Of a stretch of 38,217 nt of DNA, positions 1 through 6,485 are shown piece by piece. The position numbers and the translations under genes are program-made. Positions within the stretch are counted from its first letter, which is position 1; each line of letters opens with the position of its first letter. The notes beneath the pieces were generated by a model. The model did no database searches. It was not told where the DNA came from and was given only the letters and a program-made list of their open reading frames with translations. This DNA comes from a virus: positions 1 to 38,217 of IMG/VR virus record IMGVR_UViG_3300023181_000054; one strand, given 5' to 3'.

Positions 1-368
1 GCCCTGGCCCATCGAGACGGAGCAGGGCGTGCGTGGGGTGTCTCGACCGTCTCGGGCTTCGGTATGGCGCGAGGCGGGAGAGGCTTAGGACGGCGCACGA
101 TGGCCTCCTTTTTCTCGCCCATGATCTTGCGGGCTTTTGCGCCTTGTAGCTGCGTTTCGGTCGCGCGAAACTTTCGCTTCTCCATCACGCCGCGTCTGTG
201 AAGGGCTCCGATAACTGCGTTTCGAGTGACCACCAGGCCGAAGCTGGCGCGCAGGGCCTTGGCGATCTCCGACGCGGTTGCGCCGTCACTGTAAGACTTG
301 ATCGCGTAGGCTACGACAGCATCATCACGCCAGGGTGAGGTGGTAGCGTGTTGGATTGTGAGGGTCAT
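1..368 (-). CDS. GcrA-like cell-cycle regulator homologue, cut by window edge
   Basis: The gene starts at 368 and runs off the left edge after 122 residues. Residues about 12-60 match the N-terminal HTH of GcrA: an SPW-R-DD start, DGATASEIAKAL, then VTRNAVIGALHRRG, the family signature around TRNAVIGK-HRLGL. GcrA of Alphaproteobacteria binds DNA, prefers promoters with methylated GANTC and contacts sigma70 through its C-terminal part. Here the C-terminal part (residues 62 on) is a basic, proline-rich stretch I cannot align with the sigma-binding domain. The start overlaps the stop of the preceding gene (ATGA), and an adenine methyltransferase lies two genes upstream. Joined to 38193-38217 the frame closes at 130 residues. 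The HTH family call is firm; a role in redirecting host transcription is inferred. Confidence 0.82.
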   Translation of the reverse strand, partial: MTLTIQHATTSPWRDDAVVAYAIKSYSDGATASEIAKALRASFGLVVTRNAVIGALHRRGVMEKRKFRATETQLQGAKARKIMGEKKEAIVRRPKPLPPRAIPKPETVETPHARPAPSRWAR

Positions 369-568
369 GCGTTGTCTTTCTCATGCTGCGCGGTGGACAT
401 CGTGGCGACGGTCTTCCATCGCTTGCCAACCTTGCGCTGCACCTCAACAGGTCCCTCAGAAAGATACTGGCGGGCGTAGTGCATCGCCTCGCTCTCCGCA
501 TGAGGCCCGGAAACGCCGAACATCCACAGGCCACGAATAAGGCCGCGATAATCGCATGTATCACTCAC
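365..568 (-). CDS. Small hypothetical protein (67 aa)
   Basis: This 67-residue protein lies between the methyltransferase and the GcrA-like gene and overlaps both by 4 bases (ATGA junctions), so all three are translated as a unit. The sequence has a short N-terminal DTCDYRGLIRGLWMFGVSG stretch and a basic middle (VQRKVGKRWKTV). I recognise no family, no membrane segment and no cysteine cluster. Its position alone suggests an accessory role beside the methyltransferase or the regulator. Confidence 0.7.
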   Translation of the reverse strand: MSDTCDYRGLIRGLWMFGVSGPHAESEAMHYARQYLSEGPVEVQRKVGKRWKTVATMSTAQHEKDNA

Positions 569-1251
569 AGCATCGACTCCTGTATGGGCTTGGGCGTGGG
601 TTCGGCGAATAGGCGGGGCTGCTTGTAGGCGGCCTCGATGCGGCGGCAGGCTGCATCAAAGTACCGCTCCTCGCGTTCGATGCCGGTAAAAGACAGACCA
701 GCCGCGACACAAGCCACACCCGTTGTTCCTGAGCCCATGAAAGGGTCGAGTACGGTCCGCACGTCGCGGGGTAACTGCTGGAGGCACCACGACATGACAC
801 CGATGGGCTTTTGTGTCGGATGGTCTCCGCGATCCTCGCCATTGGCTCGGATCATGCCGTGCCAGAGGTAACGAATGCGGCGAACGGCCTTATTGAGGTT
901 CGTCCACGCCAATTCGCAGTCGGCGAAGTCATTATCGCCGTTAAGCTTGTCCCACACTAGCCAGCAGGAAGTGGCGGGCATTGGGTAATAATTCCCACCA
1001 AATATGATTTTCCAATGCGCGGACTCCATGACCATATGCATCAAGTCATTGCTGACAGGGGCTTTGTCCCAAGCCTCGTCGCCATAATCCCTTGATAAGG
1101 CTAACTTGCTGCGAGTGGCGTTTCCCTTTCGGCTTTCGCCGATCCCATAAGGAGGGTCTGTGACGCAAGCGTCAAACTGATCGGGCCAGTGCAAAACCGA
1201 TTCCGCGTCGCCAAGGATCAGGCGGCAGTCGCCAATGATTTCCTCACGCAT
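565..1251 (-). CDS. DNA adenine-N6 methyltransferase, beta class (DPPY)
   Basis: This 228-residue SAM-dependent DNA methyltransferase has its motifs in beta-class order: catalytic TDPPYG at about residues 31-36 near the N-terminus, HPTQKP at 144-149, and the SAM-binding DPFMGSGTTG at 169-178. CcrM, the GANTC methylase of Alphaproteobacteria, is also beta class but is about 130 residues longer, with a C-terminal domain that this protein lacks. The open frame extends upstream to 1344, but the start at 1251 (MREEIIGDC) gives the usual small overlap with the HTH gene before it and begins at the conserved fold. It is co-transcribed with the GcrA-like gene. Likely roles are protection from host restriction or resetting the methylation state of promoters. 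The recognition site cannot be read from the sequence. Confidence 0.9.
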   Translation of the reverse strand: MREEIIGDCRLILGDAESVLHWPDQFDACVTDPPYGIGESRKGNATRSKLALSRDYGDEAWDKAPVSNDLMHMVMESAHWKIIFGGNYYPMPATSCWLVWDKLNGDNDFADCELAWTNLNKAVRRIRYLWHGMIRANGEDRGDHPTQKPIGVMSWCLQQLPRDVRTVLDPFMGSGTTGVACVAAGLSFTGIEREERYFDAACRRIEAAYKQPRLFAEPTPKPIQESML

Positions 1252-1444
1252 TGGATAGCCTCTCAATCGCCGCCCGAACGGACGCCAGATTAGACGCCTT
1301 CGGATCGGCTCCATTAGCCCAGCGCGCCCACGTAGAGGCGGCAATACCGGCCTCCTTCATGACGGCGGACAGGCCTAGCCGGTTCGTGAATATCGCCGTC
1401 TGAAGCTCAATGACTTCCGGCGCGGGTGTTCGTTTGTTTGCCAT
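1244..1444 (-). CDS. Small HTH regulator (66 aa)
   Basis: Residues about 25-60 read as a Cro/CI-type helix-turn-helix: SAVMKEAGIAASTWARWANG, with the spacing of a recognition helix and its turn, then a C-terminal helix SVRAAIERL. It is the first gene of the minus-strand unit with the methyltransferase and overlaps the latter's start by 8 bases. It faces the divergent plus-strand operon across about 110 bases that hold two inverted repeats, so autoregulation of that switch region is plausible. Assignment to a named repressor is not possible. Confidence 0.75.
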   Translation of the reverse strand: MANKRTPAPEVIELQTAIFTNRLGLSAVMKEAGIAASTWARWANGADPKASNLASVRAAIERLSNA

Positions 1445-1540
1445 GCCGACAACCTAGACGCGCTACTTATCTCGCGTCAAGGCCAAATATAGCGCTTGAC
1501 ACCCACCCCAACCTCCATCAGGTTGCCCGGTATCGAGATT
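1445..1540. promoter_or_regulatory. Divergent control region with two inverted repeats
   Basis: This gap separates the minus-strand HTH/methyltransferase unit from the plus-strand early operon. Two inverted repeats are visible: GACGCG 1457-1462 with CGCGTC 1473-1478, and GTCAAG 1476-1481 with CTTGAC 1495-1500. A TTGACA hexamer (plus, 1496-1501) and a TTGACG (minus, ending near 1475) could be -35 boxes, but neither has a good -10 at 17 bases (the minus strand offers TAGGTT at 18). The repeats are plausible operators for the adjacent 66-residue HTH protein. Confidence 0.45.
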
Positions 1541-1550
1541 GATTGGAGAG
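1541..1550 (+). promoter_or_regulatory. Start-associated leader GATTGGAGAG, copy 1
   Basis: GATTGGAGAG ends 6 bases before the ATG at 1557 and contains the ribosome binding site GGAGAG. The same 10-mer, or its first 8 bases, occurs before five other starts in the window, on both strands. It decides the start at 1557 over the in-frame 1539. Confidence 0.6.
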
Positions 1551-1556
1551 ACGGGT

Positions 1557-1775
1557 ATGATGATTGCGTTGGGAGTTATCGCTGGACTTGGCGTGTTCGG
1601 CGTCGGCGTGTTCCTTGGGTGCATGGTGATCTATGGGCTTCTCCGGTTCACGGACGGCCCAGGTGGATGGCGTGTCTGTATTTATTTTGCCGGAAGCTTT
1701 TCGGTTGGCATTCCGCTTATGGCGGCGGGTGCGGCAGCAGGCATCGCGACTGCCATGTGGATTTCATCGTTGTGA
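1557..1775 (+). CDS. Small membrane protein (72 aa)
   Basis: This is the first gene of the plus-strand early operon. The start at 1557 (or the adjacent ATG 1560) sits 6 bases after the GGAGAG of the leader. The product is mostly hydrophobic: one transmembrane segment at about residues 3-27 (IALGVIAGLGVFGVGVFLG) and another in the second half (FSVGIPLMAAGAAAGIATA), joined by a short polar loop. I recognise no family. Small early inner-membrane proteins often modify the host envelope or exclude other phages, but nothing here shows that. The stop overlaps the GTG of the next gene. Confidence 0.65.
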   Translation: MMIALGVIAGLGVFGVGVFLGCMVIYGLLRFTDGPGGWRVCIYFAGSFSVGIPLMAAGAAAGIATAMWISSL

Positions 1776-1900
1776 CCCGCTCGTTAGACCCCACCGTCGT
1801 CATCCCCGCCGAGTGCCCCACCTGCCTAACGCGCTGGCAGGACAGCGAGGTTATCGAGGGCGATAGGTGTCCGAGGTGCGTAGAGGAGGAAGAGGAATGA
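1772..1900 (+). CDS. Zinc-ribbon micro-protein (42 aa)
   Basis: A GTG start at 1772 overlaps the previous stop (GTGA). The 42-residue product carries two Cys pairs, CPTC at about 15-18 and CPRC at about 33-36, spaced as a zinc ribbon, then ends in a run of glutamates. The longer open frame upstream (from 1496) is out of frame with the membrane gene it overlaps and looks non-coding, so the GTG is preferred. The role is unknown; zinc ribbons of this size usually bind nucleic acid or protein. Confidence 0.6.
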   Translation: MTRSLDPTVVIPAECPTCLTRWQDSEVIEGDRCPRCVEEEEE

Positions 1901-2166
1901 GAGTCTGGGGCGGATGTTTTGACGGAACGACACGACAGATTGTGGCCGCAAAAACGAAGAAAGCGGCGGCTGAAGCGCTTGGCGTAAGCCTGTATCACTT
2001 CAACAATTACGGAGGCGAGACGGGAAACGATCTAGAGGTTTCGGTTGCGATGCAGTGTCCCGGGACGCCATACAGCGCACCGGTAAGCGGAATGCAAGAG
2101 GATCGTTTTGTCCCAGGACTTGTCCGCTACATCAGAGGGCATCCGTGGACGCGAGATGCATCATGA
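1897..2166 (+). CDS. Hypothetical protein (89 aa)
   Basis: The ATG at 1897 overlaps the previous stop (ATGA) and is preferred to the in-frame 1867. The sequence opens MRVWGGCFDG and continues with an Ala/Lys-rich helix (AAKTKKAAAEALGVSLYHF) that resembles an HTH-like helix pair: a KKAAAEALG-type helix often marks proteins that read small DNA or RNA targets. No family can be named. The C-terminus (GLVRYIRGHPW) is basic and aromatic. Confidence 0.65.
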   Translation: MRVWGGCFDGTTRQIVAAKTKKAAAEALGVSLYHFNNYGGETGNDLEVSVAMQCPGTPYSAPVSGMQEDRFVPGLVRYIRGHPWTRDAS

Positions 2167-2360
2167 CCTTCTGGCTCGACCGCCAACCCCACGCCAGCGA
2201 GACCGGCGCGCACCTGTCCAGCCCGGTCAATGCGACCGAGCTAGCCATCTCGCACCTGGCCTTCGCAGCGGATGCCCTCGCCGGGGTAGCCCTATCCCCC
2301 ACCGACAGCGCCCGGTTGGAGGCGCTTATGACGAAGCTGAATGGCGCGATTTTGCGCTGA
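2163..2360 (+). CDS. Hypothetical protein (65 aa)
   Basis: The start overlaps the previous stop (ATGA at 2163-2166). It begins MTFWLDRQPHASETGAHLSS, followed by two predicted helices (TELAISHLAFAADALAG and TDSARLEALMTKLNGAI). It has no cysteine motif, membrane segment or recognisable family. The coupling and steady amphipathic pattern support a real gene. Confidence 0.6.
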   Translation: MTFWLDRQPHASETGAHLSSPVNATELAISHLAFAADALAGVALSPTDSARLEALMTKLNGAILR

Positions 2361-2370
2361 GATTGGAGAG
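2361..2370 (+). promoter_or_regulatory. Start-associated leader GATTGGAGAG, copy 2
   Basis: An exact copy of the 10-mer ends 5 bases before the ATG at 2376, directly after the stop of the previous gene. A small stem (GCGC-gatttt-GCGC) lies at about 2344-2357, in the last codons of the previous gene. Confidence 0.6.
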
Positions 2371-2375
2371 ATGAG

Positions 2376-2786
2376 ATGTTGTGTTCCCCCGTTGATGAAG
2401 TCGATAATATCTGGTGGCCCAAACGCGTCACCGGACGCCCCGTTAAAGCCGAGTCGGTCGTTGTTATCGCTGATGGCGGTCGGGATGGTTTGATGGTCGT
2501 AAAGCTGGCTGGAGGTGGCTTTATCAGCAGCCGCGACATTTCCAAGTTCGCCTATCTGCCGGGCCAATATCCGTGGATGGCTTCAACCATTAAGGCGCTC
2601 GTTAAGTTGGGCGCGATCACCCAAAAAGCGGCTGACGACCACATGGCCGTTTGTGCTCGCAACACAAAGCGCGACGAGGATCGCTACAATGCGGAGACCT
2701 TCAAACGCCTTGCCGAAGAGACCGGCCTTGGCCTGTCTGCCTCGCAGCGCCGATTTGTCGAGCAACACTCGGGAGCCAGGGTATGA
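2376..2786 (+). CDS. Hypothetical protein (136 aa)
   Basis: The start lies 5 bases after the leader 10-mer. The N-terminal half appears beta-rich (VVVIADGGRDGLMVVKLAGGGFISSRD), resembling a small barrel. The C-terminal half is helical (STIKALVKLGAITQKAADDH, then ETFKRLAEETGLGLSASQRR). I do not recognise the family. It is followed with ATGA overlap by another unknown. Confidence 0.7.
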   Translation: MLCSPVDEVDNIWWPKRVTGRPVKAESVVVIADGGRDGLMVVKLAGGGFISSRDISKFAYLPGQYPWMASTIKALVKLGAITQKAADDHMAVCARNTKRDEDRYNAETFKRLAEETGLGLSASQRRFVEQHSGARV

Positions 2787-3064
2787 CCGTAAGCCAAAAC
2801 ATCCTCAACGCGATCAGCCGCGCGCAATCAGCCCGGATCATGCTGACCGGAAGGCCCACATATCAACAGGCCCGCCGCGCACGCTCCATGTTAGCCGAGG
2901 CCCGCAAGGAGCTGACGACGGCCATGAGCGGGGCGTCTGTGGCGGTGATTGAGGCGAAGGAGAGGGATCGAGCGGAGGCTCAGGACCGAGCCATAAGCGC
3001 GCGGTCTGCTGAGCGGCGCAGCGAGTGGTTCGCGACGGCTGTGGAGATTTGTCATGGGCTATAG
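2783..3064 (+). CDS. Helical hypothetical protein (93 aa)
   Basis: ATGA-coupled to the gene before it. The product is almost all helix, rich in Ala, Arg and Glu (ARRARSMLAEARKELTTAM, then VIEAKERDRAEAQDRAISAR), likely a coiled coil, ending with an aromatic tail (WFATAVEICHGL). It overlaps the next gene by 11 bases in another frame. No function can be named. Confidence 0.6.
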   Translation: MTVSQNILNAISRAQSARIMLTGRPTYQQARRARSMLAEARKELTTAMSGASVAVIEAKERDRAEAQDRAISARSAERRSEWFATAVEICHGL

Positions 3065-3569
3065 CCTCATCATTGGAGAGCTTGAGACCGAATACGACGC
3101 AGAAGACGAGTACATCCGTCTGTCCGCGCGCGGTGAAAGTCACCCGGACGCCCCTGCGTTTGGCGAACCTACGGACGGCACTAACTCGCGATGGCCGTCA
3201 TACACTACCTGGGCCGACTTTACCCGTGAGGCGGGCCTAGAGGAGCTTTTCTACGGCTCGGGATGGGACCGAGGGGCGCGACAGTACACATCATGCTCCG
3301 ACAGCTTCCATAGAGAGCGGCCATTGCTTAATGAGCACCCCGGCGCAGCGCCCATAACGCGGGCCGACGCAGATTTTGTTGAAGCTGCATTGGCCGCCTA
3401 TCTGGCAAAGAATCCCGACGCAAAGCCGGGGTTCCCTATGGACATGATGGGCGACCCTATACCCGACGCGGAGAAACTGTCCCCCACGTTGGGCCGCCTT
3501 CAATGGCTTGCGTACTGGATGCGATGGGCTGTCGATAACTGCAAACACCCCGTACTGGCGAACAGCTAA
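3054..3569 (+). CDS. Hypothetical protein (171 aa)
   Basis: This is an acidic protein beginning MGYSLIIGELE, with an aromatic and Gly/Arg/Ser-rich middle (SGWDRGARQYTSCSDSFHRE) and a C-terminal helical part that ends with a Trp-rich helix (QWLAYWMRWAVDNCKHP). I believe such proteins, with a YSLIIGE opening and a final W-x2-Y-W-x2-W helix, recur among alphaproteobacterial phages as unknowns, but I cannot name a function. It overlaps its upstream neighbour by 11 bases and its stop overlaps the next ATG (TAATG). Confidence 0.7.
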   Translation: MGYSLIIGELETEYDAEDEYIRLSARGESHPDAPAFGEPTDGTNSRWPSYTTWADFTREAGLEELFYGSGWDRGARQYTSCSDSFHRERPLLNEHPGAAPITRADADFVEAALAAYLAKNPDAKPGFPMDMMGDPIPDAEKLSPTLGRLQWLAYWMRWAVDNCKHPVLANS

Positions 3570-3742
3570 TGGGCTTCCAACACCTCACCCCAGAACAGCG
3601 CGCCGCCAACGCCAGGCGGGCCGGTGCTGCGCCTCACAGCAAGCGGGGTTTTAGCGACCCCGAAGTCGCCAAGCGGGCCGCGCTAAAAAGATGGCGGGGT
3701 ATGCTTGACAATGCAGCCGATGCGGCGGATAAGAACGAATAA
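3569..3742 (+). CDS. Small basic protein with KGG-like motif (57 aa)
   Basis: A 57-residue gene translated from TAATG at 3567-3571. The sequence LTPEQRAANARRAG, then HSKRGFSDPEVAKRAALKRWRG, resembles the 'KGGF-S-DPE-A-EAG-KGG' type repeats of small stress-induced or nucleic-acid-associated proteins. It is very basic in the middle. The stop is followed by a GC-rich stem-loop. Confidence 0.55.
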   Translation: MGFQHLTPEQRAANARRAGAAPHSKRGFSDPEVAKRAALKRWRGMLDNAADAADKNE

Positions 3743-3791
3743 GGGGACGGCCCGCAAGAACCGCCCCCTCTCAACACAACGCAGATTGGAG
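3743..3791 (+). promoter_or_regulatory. Stem-loop plus start-associated leader, copy 3
   Basis: Directly after a stop codon comes a GC-rich hairpin (GGGGACGG about 3743-3750 pairing, with one bulge, with CCGCCCC about 3761-3767). Then GATTGGAG (3784-3791) sits 8 bases before the ATG at 3800. The layout hairpin, leader, start repeats that seen on the other strand at 31945, 32307 and 33163. The hairpin could also attenuate transcription, though no T-run follows. Confidence 0.45.
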
Positions 3792-3799
3792 TATGCGCT

Positions 3800-3925
3800 A
3801 TGCCGGATAACCAGAATACCCACTCATACCGCTGGACGCAAGCAGACACGAACGTCTGCCTGATCCTCCCCCTCATCATCGCCGCTTATGTGGTGGCGGT
3901 TAATTTGTGGGGTTTTGGGGCATGA
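3800..3925 (+). CDS. Single-pass membrane micro-protein (41 aa)
   Basis: The ATG at 3800 lies 8 bases after GGAG, while the nearer ATG at 3793 is followed by a stop after five codons. The product has a polar N-terminus (about 19 residues, NTHSYRWTQADTN), then one transmembrane helix (CLILPLIIAAYVVAVNLWGFG). The stop overlaps the next start (ATGA). The function is unknown. Confidence 0.55.
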   Translation: MPDNQNTHSYRWTQADTNVCLILPLIIAAYVVAVNLWGFGA

Positions 3926-4431
3926 CTCGTGAAGAGGCCAGAATCTTTGATCGTTTGGTTGTAGGATTGTCTGGACACGACCGTCATCTGGTGGAAGTCG
4001 AACTCGACAACACCATGCGGCTCACCATCGTTCGGGAGGACGATTACGACGCCGTGACCATCTGGTCCGAGGACGGCGAGAGCATCTTCACATCGGCTGA
4101 CGTTCCACACTTTTCGAACGTCGGTCCATCAAATCCGGACTGTCAGCCGCCTTTCGCGGTTTCAACGGCTGACACGTCTTGCAGCGCGTCGGGGGTCCGC
4201 GTGGATGAAGGCCCCCAAACCTTCGATCAGATTGTTGCGCCCGTCGCTGAGTTGGTGAGCCGTCCTGTCTTCAGCGAGGACGACTTCCGGGAGAGAATCC
4301 AGACGGCTTATGAGGCCCTGAAGGCATACGGCTTCAGTCCCGCGAAGGCTGCGGAAATACAGCTTGATGCGCGCCGTGGCGATGCAATCGCCACTCACGT
4401 CGCCGCCAAAGCCACAGGTGCCGCGCAATGA
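3922..4431 (+). CDS. Hypothetical protein (169 aa)
   Basis: The start at 3922 overlaps the previous stop and is preferred to the in-frame 3907. The N-terminal 60 residues look like a small beta-alpha domain (MTREEARIFDRLVVGL, then HLVEVELDNTMRLTIVRED). A Ser/Pro-rich linker follows. The C-terminal 60 residues are helical (DFRERIQTAYEALKAYGFSPAKAAEIQLDARRG), with a pattern often seen in phage proteins that pack against a partner. No family is recognised. Confidence 0.65.
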   Translation: MTREEARIFDRLVVGLSGHDRHLVEVELDNTMRLTIVREDDYDAVTIWSEDGESIFTSADVPHFSNVGPSNPDCQPPFAVSTADTSCSASGVRVDEGPQTFDQIVAPVAELVSRPVFSEDDFRERIQTAYEALKAYGFSPAKAAEIQLDARRGDAIATHVAAKATGAAQ

Positions 4432-4925
4432 GTGACTTTGTGACAATCAGCCTGACGCGTGGTCAGTTTACGAAAGTTGATAGCGAAGACGCTGAGGCGG
4501 TTCGTAAGTGGAAATGGTCTGCTCAACCGGCCCGCTCGACGGGAGGAGGAGTTTGCGGCTTCTACGCCGTTCGATCCTATAAAGGATCAACGGTCTACCT
4601 CCACCGAACGATAATGGAAGCCGGTCCAGGCCAGCAGATAGACCACGCCAACGGCGACAAGCTGGATAACCGAAAAGCCAATCTTCGTTTCTGCACTGCT
4701 TCCGAGAACATCGCCAATCGCGCGCACAAACCTTCCCCCACGGGTTATCGCGGAGTTGCCGCCACCCCAAGCGGGAAGTTCGAGGCCGCTTTAGTTTTCT
4801 CCAAGAAGAGGGTTTTGCAGAAGGTGTTTTTGACTGCTGAGGAGGCGGCAAAAGCATACGACCAAGCAGCCCGAAAATATTTTGGAGAATTTGCGGTCAC
4901 TAATTTCCCAGAGGCTTCCACATGA
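4428..4925 (+). CDS. HNH endonuclease with AP2 DNA-binding domain
   Basis: This is a free-standing homing-type endonuclease of 165 residues. The HNH fold spans about 55-90: VYLHR (H59), QQIDHANGDKLDNRKANLRF with D72-H73 and the two Asn of the metal site. An AP2/ERF-type DNA-binding domain follows at about 106-160 (TGYRGVAATPSGKFEAAL, then EEAAKAYDQAARKYFGEFAVTNFP). HNH-AP2 proteins are common selfish genes in phages and nick or cut DNA at degenerate sites. The gene overlaps both neighbours by 4 bases, so it is fully built into the operon rather than sitting in an intron. No split gene is visible next to it. Confidence 0.9.
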   Translation: MSDFVTISLTRGQFTKVDSEDAEAVRKWKWSAQPARSTGGGVCGFYAVRSYKGSTVYLHRTIMEAGPGQQIDHANGDKLDNRKANLRFCTASENIANRAHKPSPTGYRGVAATPSGKFEAALVFSKKRVLQKVFLTAEEAAKAYDQAARKYFGEFAVTNFPEAST

Positions 4926-5641
4926 CCAACACCCCCCAGGATGCTGCTGTTGTAGGCCTGCGCGCAGCTAACATCGCGCGACAGATTGAGTGGGACAAGG
5001 ACGACGGTATCGACGCCGCTTATCGGGGCAATGAGCTGGCAGGTGAAGTCGGCGAAGCCTGCAACGTCATCAAGAAACTAGAGCGCGAACGTCGAGGCAT
5101 CAGAGGGTCGAGAGCTACAGTTGAAGACCTGGCTGATGAGTTGGCCGACGTTGTGATCTGCACAGACCTGATCGCGATGCAGTACGACATTGATCTAGAC
5201 GCAGCCGTCGAGCGCAAGTTCAACGCTACGTCTGAAAAGGTCGGTCTTCAAACCCGGCTTAAGCTCGACGGCTTCGGGGCCGCTTCCGTTATCCGCGCCC
5301 AAGCTGCCGAGATCGAAGCCCTGACCCGGACACCCTCTCCGGTTCCTGCTGACGCGGAAACGCCGGCATGGGCGGACGAACGAGCCTGCGCCCAAGAAGA
5401 AGCCGACACTCTGGCAAGCCGAGCGACCGATTGGGAGATCATCGCCGGTTCGTGGAAGGCCAGAGCCGAACGCGCCGAGGCTGAGCGGGATACGCTGAGA
5501 GAGGCGCTGACAGCCTCAGAACCGATGCTGGAAACCCTGCACTCGATCGTCACCGCCCGCAACCCTTTTAGGTCAGACAAGGCCGCTGCCGATGAGTGGG
5601 CGCACGACTACGCAAAAGCAAAACGTGAGGCCAGCCAATGA
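4922..5641 (+). CDS. MazG-like NTP pyrophosphohydrolase with coiled-coil tail
   Basis: Residues about 15-105 have the all-alpha MazG/dUTPase-2 metal-binding pattern: E42-x2-E45 in ELAGEVGEACNVIKKLE and E73-x2-D76 in VEDLADELADVVICTD, 28 residues apart. Such enzymes hydrolyse (d)NTPs to monophosphate and pyrophosphate; phage copies may tune nucleotide pools or lower ppGpp. Residues from about 115 on are a separate acidic, heptad-like helix (RAERAEAERDTLREAL) unlike the compact family members of about 110 residues. A fusion with a scaffold-like or oligomerisation tail is inferred. It is coupled by ATGA on both sides. Confidence 0.8.
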   Translation: MTNTPQDAAVVGLRAANIARQIEWDKDDGIDAAYRGNELAGEVGEACNVIKKLERERRGIRGSRATVEDLADELADVVICTDLIAMQYDIDLDAAVERKFNATSEKVGLQTRLKLDGFGAASVIRAQAAEIEALTRTPSPVPADAETPAWADERACAQEEADTLASRATDWEIIAGSWKARAERAEAERDTLREALTASEPMLETLHSIVTARNPFRSDKAAADEWAHDYAKAKREASQ

Positions 5642-6294
5642 CCGATAAAGCCCATCCATCAGACAGCCTTCTGCCGTGCCCGATATGCGGCAAACCAGGC
5701 CAGCGAAATGGCCGAGGCAAGGCGGGAGGCGTCGTCTGCGCGCAACGGACCCACCGGCTTCAGGCCTATGGAAGCTCGCAGGTTGAGGCCGAAGAGGTCT
5801 GGAACACCCGCGCCGCCCTAGCCGCTCCTGGCGGGGAGGGGGAGCCCGAACTTGCGCTGGAAGATGCGCGGCTGCACGGGATCGGCTTCATCGTGGACGG
5901 GCAGCGCGTGTCTCCCGACCGGGTAACGGTGTGCCATGGTGGAGCCCCAGAGAAAGAGGCTGCGCCGGCCGATGGAACCGGCGCTGTCGGCTTGGTCGAT
6001 ATGATCCGGAGCCGCATCGGTCAGGAGTTCGAAGGTGAATGCCACCTGACCGAAGAAGAGGCCAACGAGATCATCGGCGAACTCACCGCCCCTCCTGAGC
6101 CGGTCGCGTGGCGTCCAGATAGGGAGAGCGTTGCGCGGATCATTGATCCAGATGCATGGGCCTTCGCAGACCGTCACGCCGGAAAGCCGGTGTTGCAGAC
6201 AGCGGTGACGTTCGAGACCCGGCGCTCTCTGACTAAGGCCGACACGATCTTGGCCCTCGCCCTGACCGCCCCATCCTCCAAGGAAGGCGCGTGA
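5638..6294 (+). CDS. Protein with N-terminal Lar-type zinc finger
   Basis: The first 60 residues match the restriction-alleviation (Lar-like) zinc finger: LLPCPICGKPG at 11-21, a second Cys (VVCAQ) and the closing VEAEEVWNTRA, where such domains end with W-NTR. The remaining 160 residues contain acidic helices and an aromatic segment (VAWRPDRESVARIIDPDAW) seen in many phage proteins of unknown role. Lar of the Rac prophage modulates EcoK restriction; whether this protein does anything similar is not shown. The zinc finger call is firm, the function is not. Confidence 0.7.
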   Translation: MTDKAHPSDSLLPCPICGKPGQRNGRGKAGGVVCAQRTHRLQAYGSSQVEAEEVWNTRAALAAPGGEGEPELALEDARLHGIGFIVDGQRVSPDRVTVCHGGAPEKEAAPADGTGAVGLVDMIRSRIGQEFEGECHLTEEEANEIIGELTAPPEPVAWRPDRESVARIIDPDAWAFADRHAGKPVLQTAVTFETRRSLTKADTILALALTAPSSKEGA

Positions 6295-6485
6295 TGCGTG
6301 AGAGCATGAAAGCGATCCTCCTCGTCGTCGGGATGGTCTGTGCGTTTCAGGCCCTCAAGCTGATCTTTGGCGTAGGCGTGTCGCTAGCAGTGGCGCTGGC
6401 GGCCCTGTCGTTCTGCATCGGAGCGTTCTGGGGCGCGGGAAACGTCAAAGCCCACCCTTCCAAGTCGATGAGAGGGGGAGAGTGA
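6294..6485 (+). CDS. Small membrane protein (63 aa)
   Basis: The ATG at 6294 overlaps the previous stop (TGATG); a GTG at 6291 is also possible. AAGGAAGG about 10 bases upstream is the ribosome binding site. Two hydrophobic segments lie at about 5-25 (AILLVVGMVCAFQALKLIFG) and 26-48 (VSLAVALAALSFCIGAFWG), making a small two-helix hairpin. A short basic tail follows. No family is recognised. Confidence 0.65.
   Translation: MRESMKAILLVVGMVCAFQALKLIFGVGVSLAVALAALSFCIGAFWGAGNVKAHPSKSMRGGE

Noticed and set aside
1496-1524. Strong plus-strand promoter from TTGACA
   Set aside because: The -35 is perfect but the hexamer 17 bases on (CAGGTT) is a poor -10, so it is only mentioned as possible.
4428-4925. 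HNH-AP2 endonuclease as an intron-encoded gene
   Set aside because: It is coupled by 4-base overlaps at both ends and neither neighbour is split, so no intron is visible.
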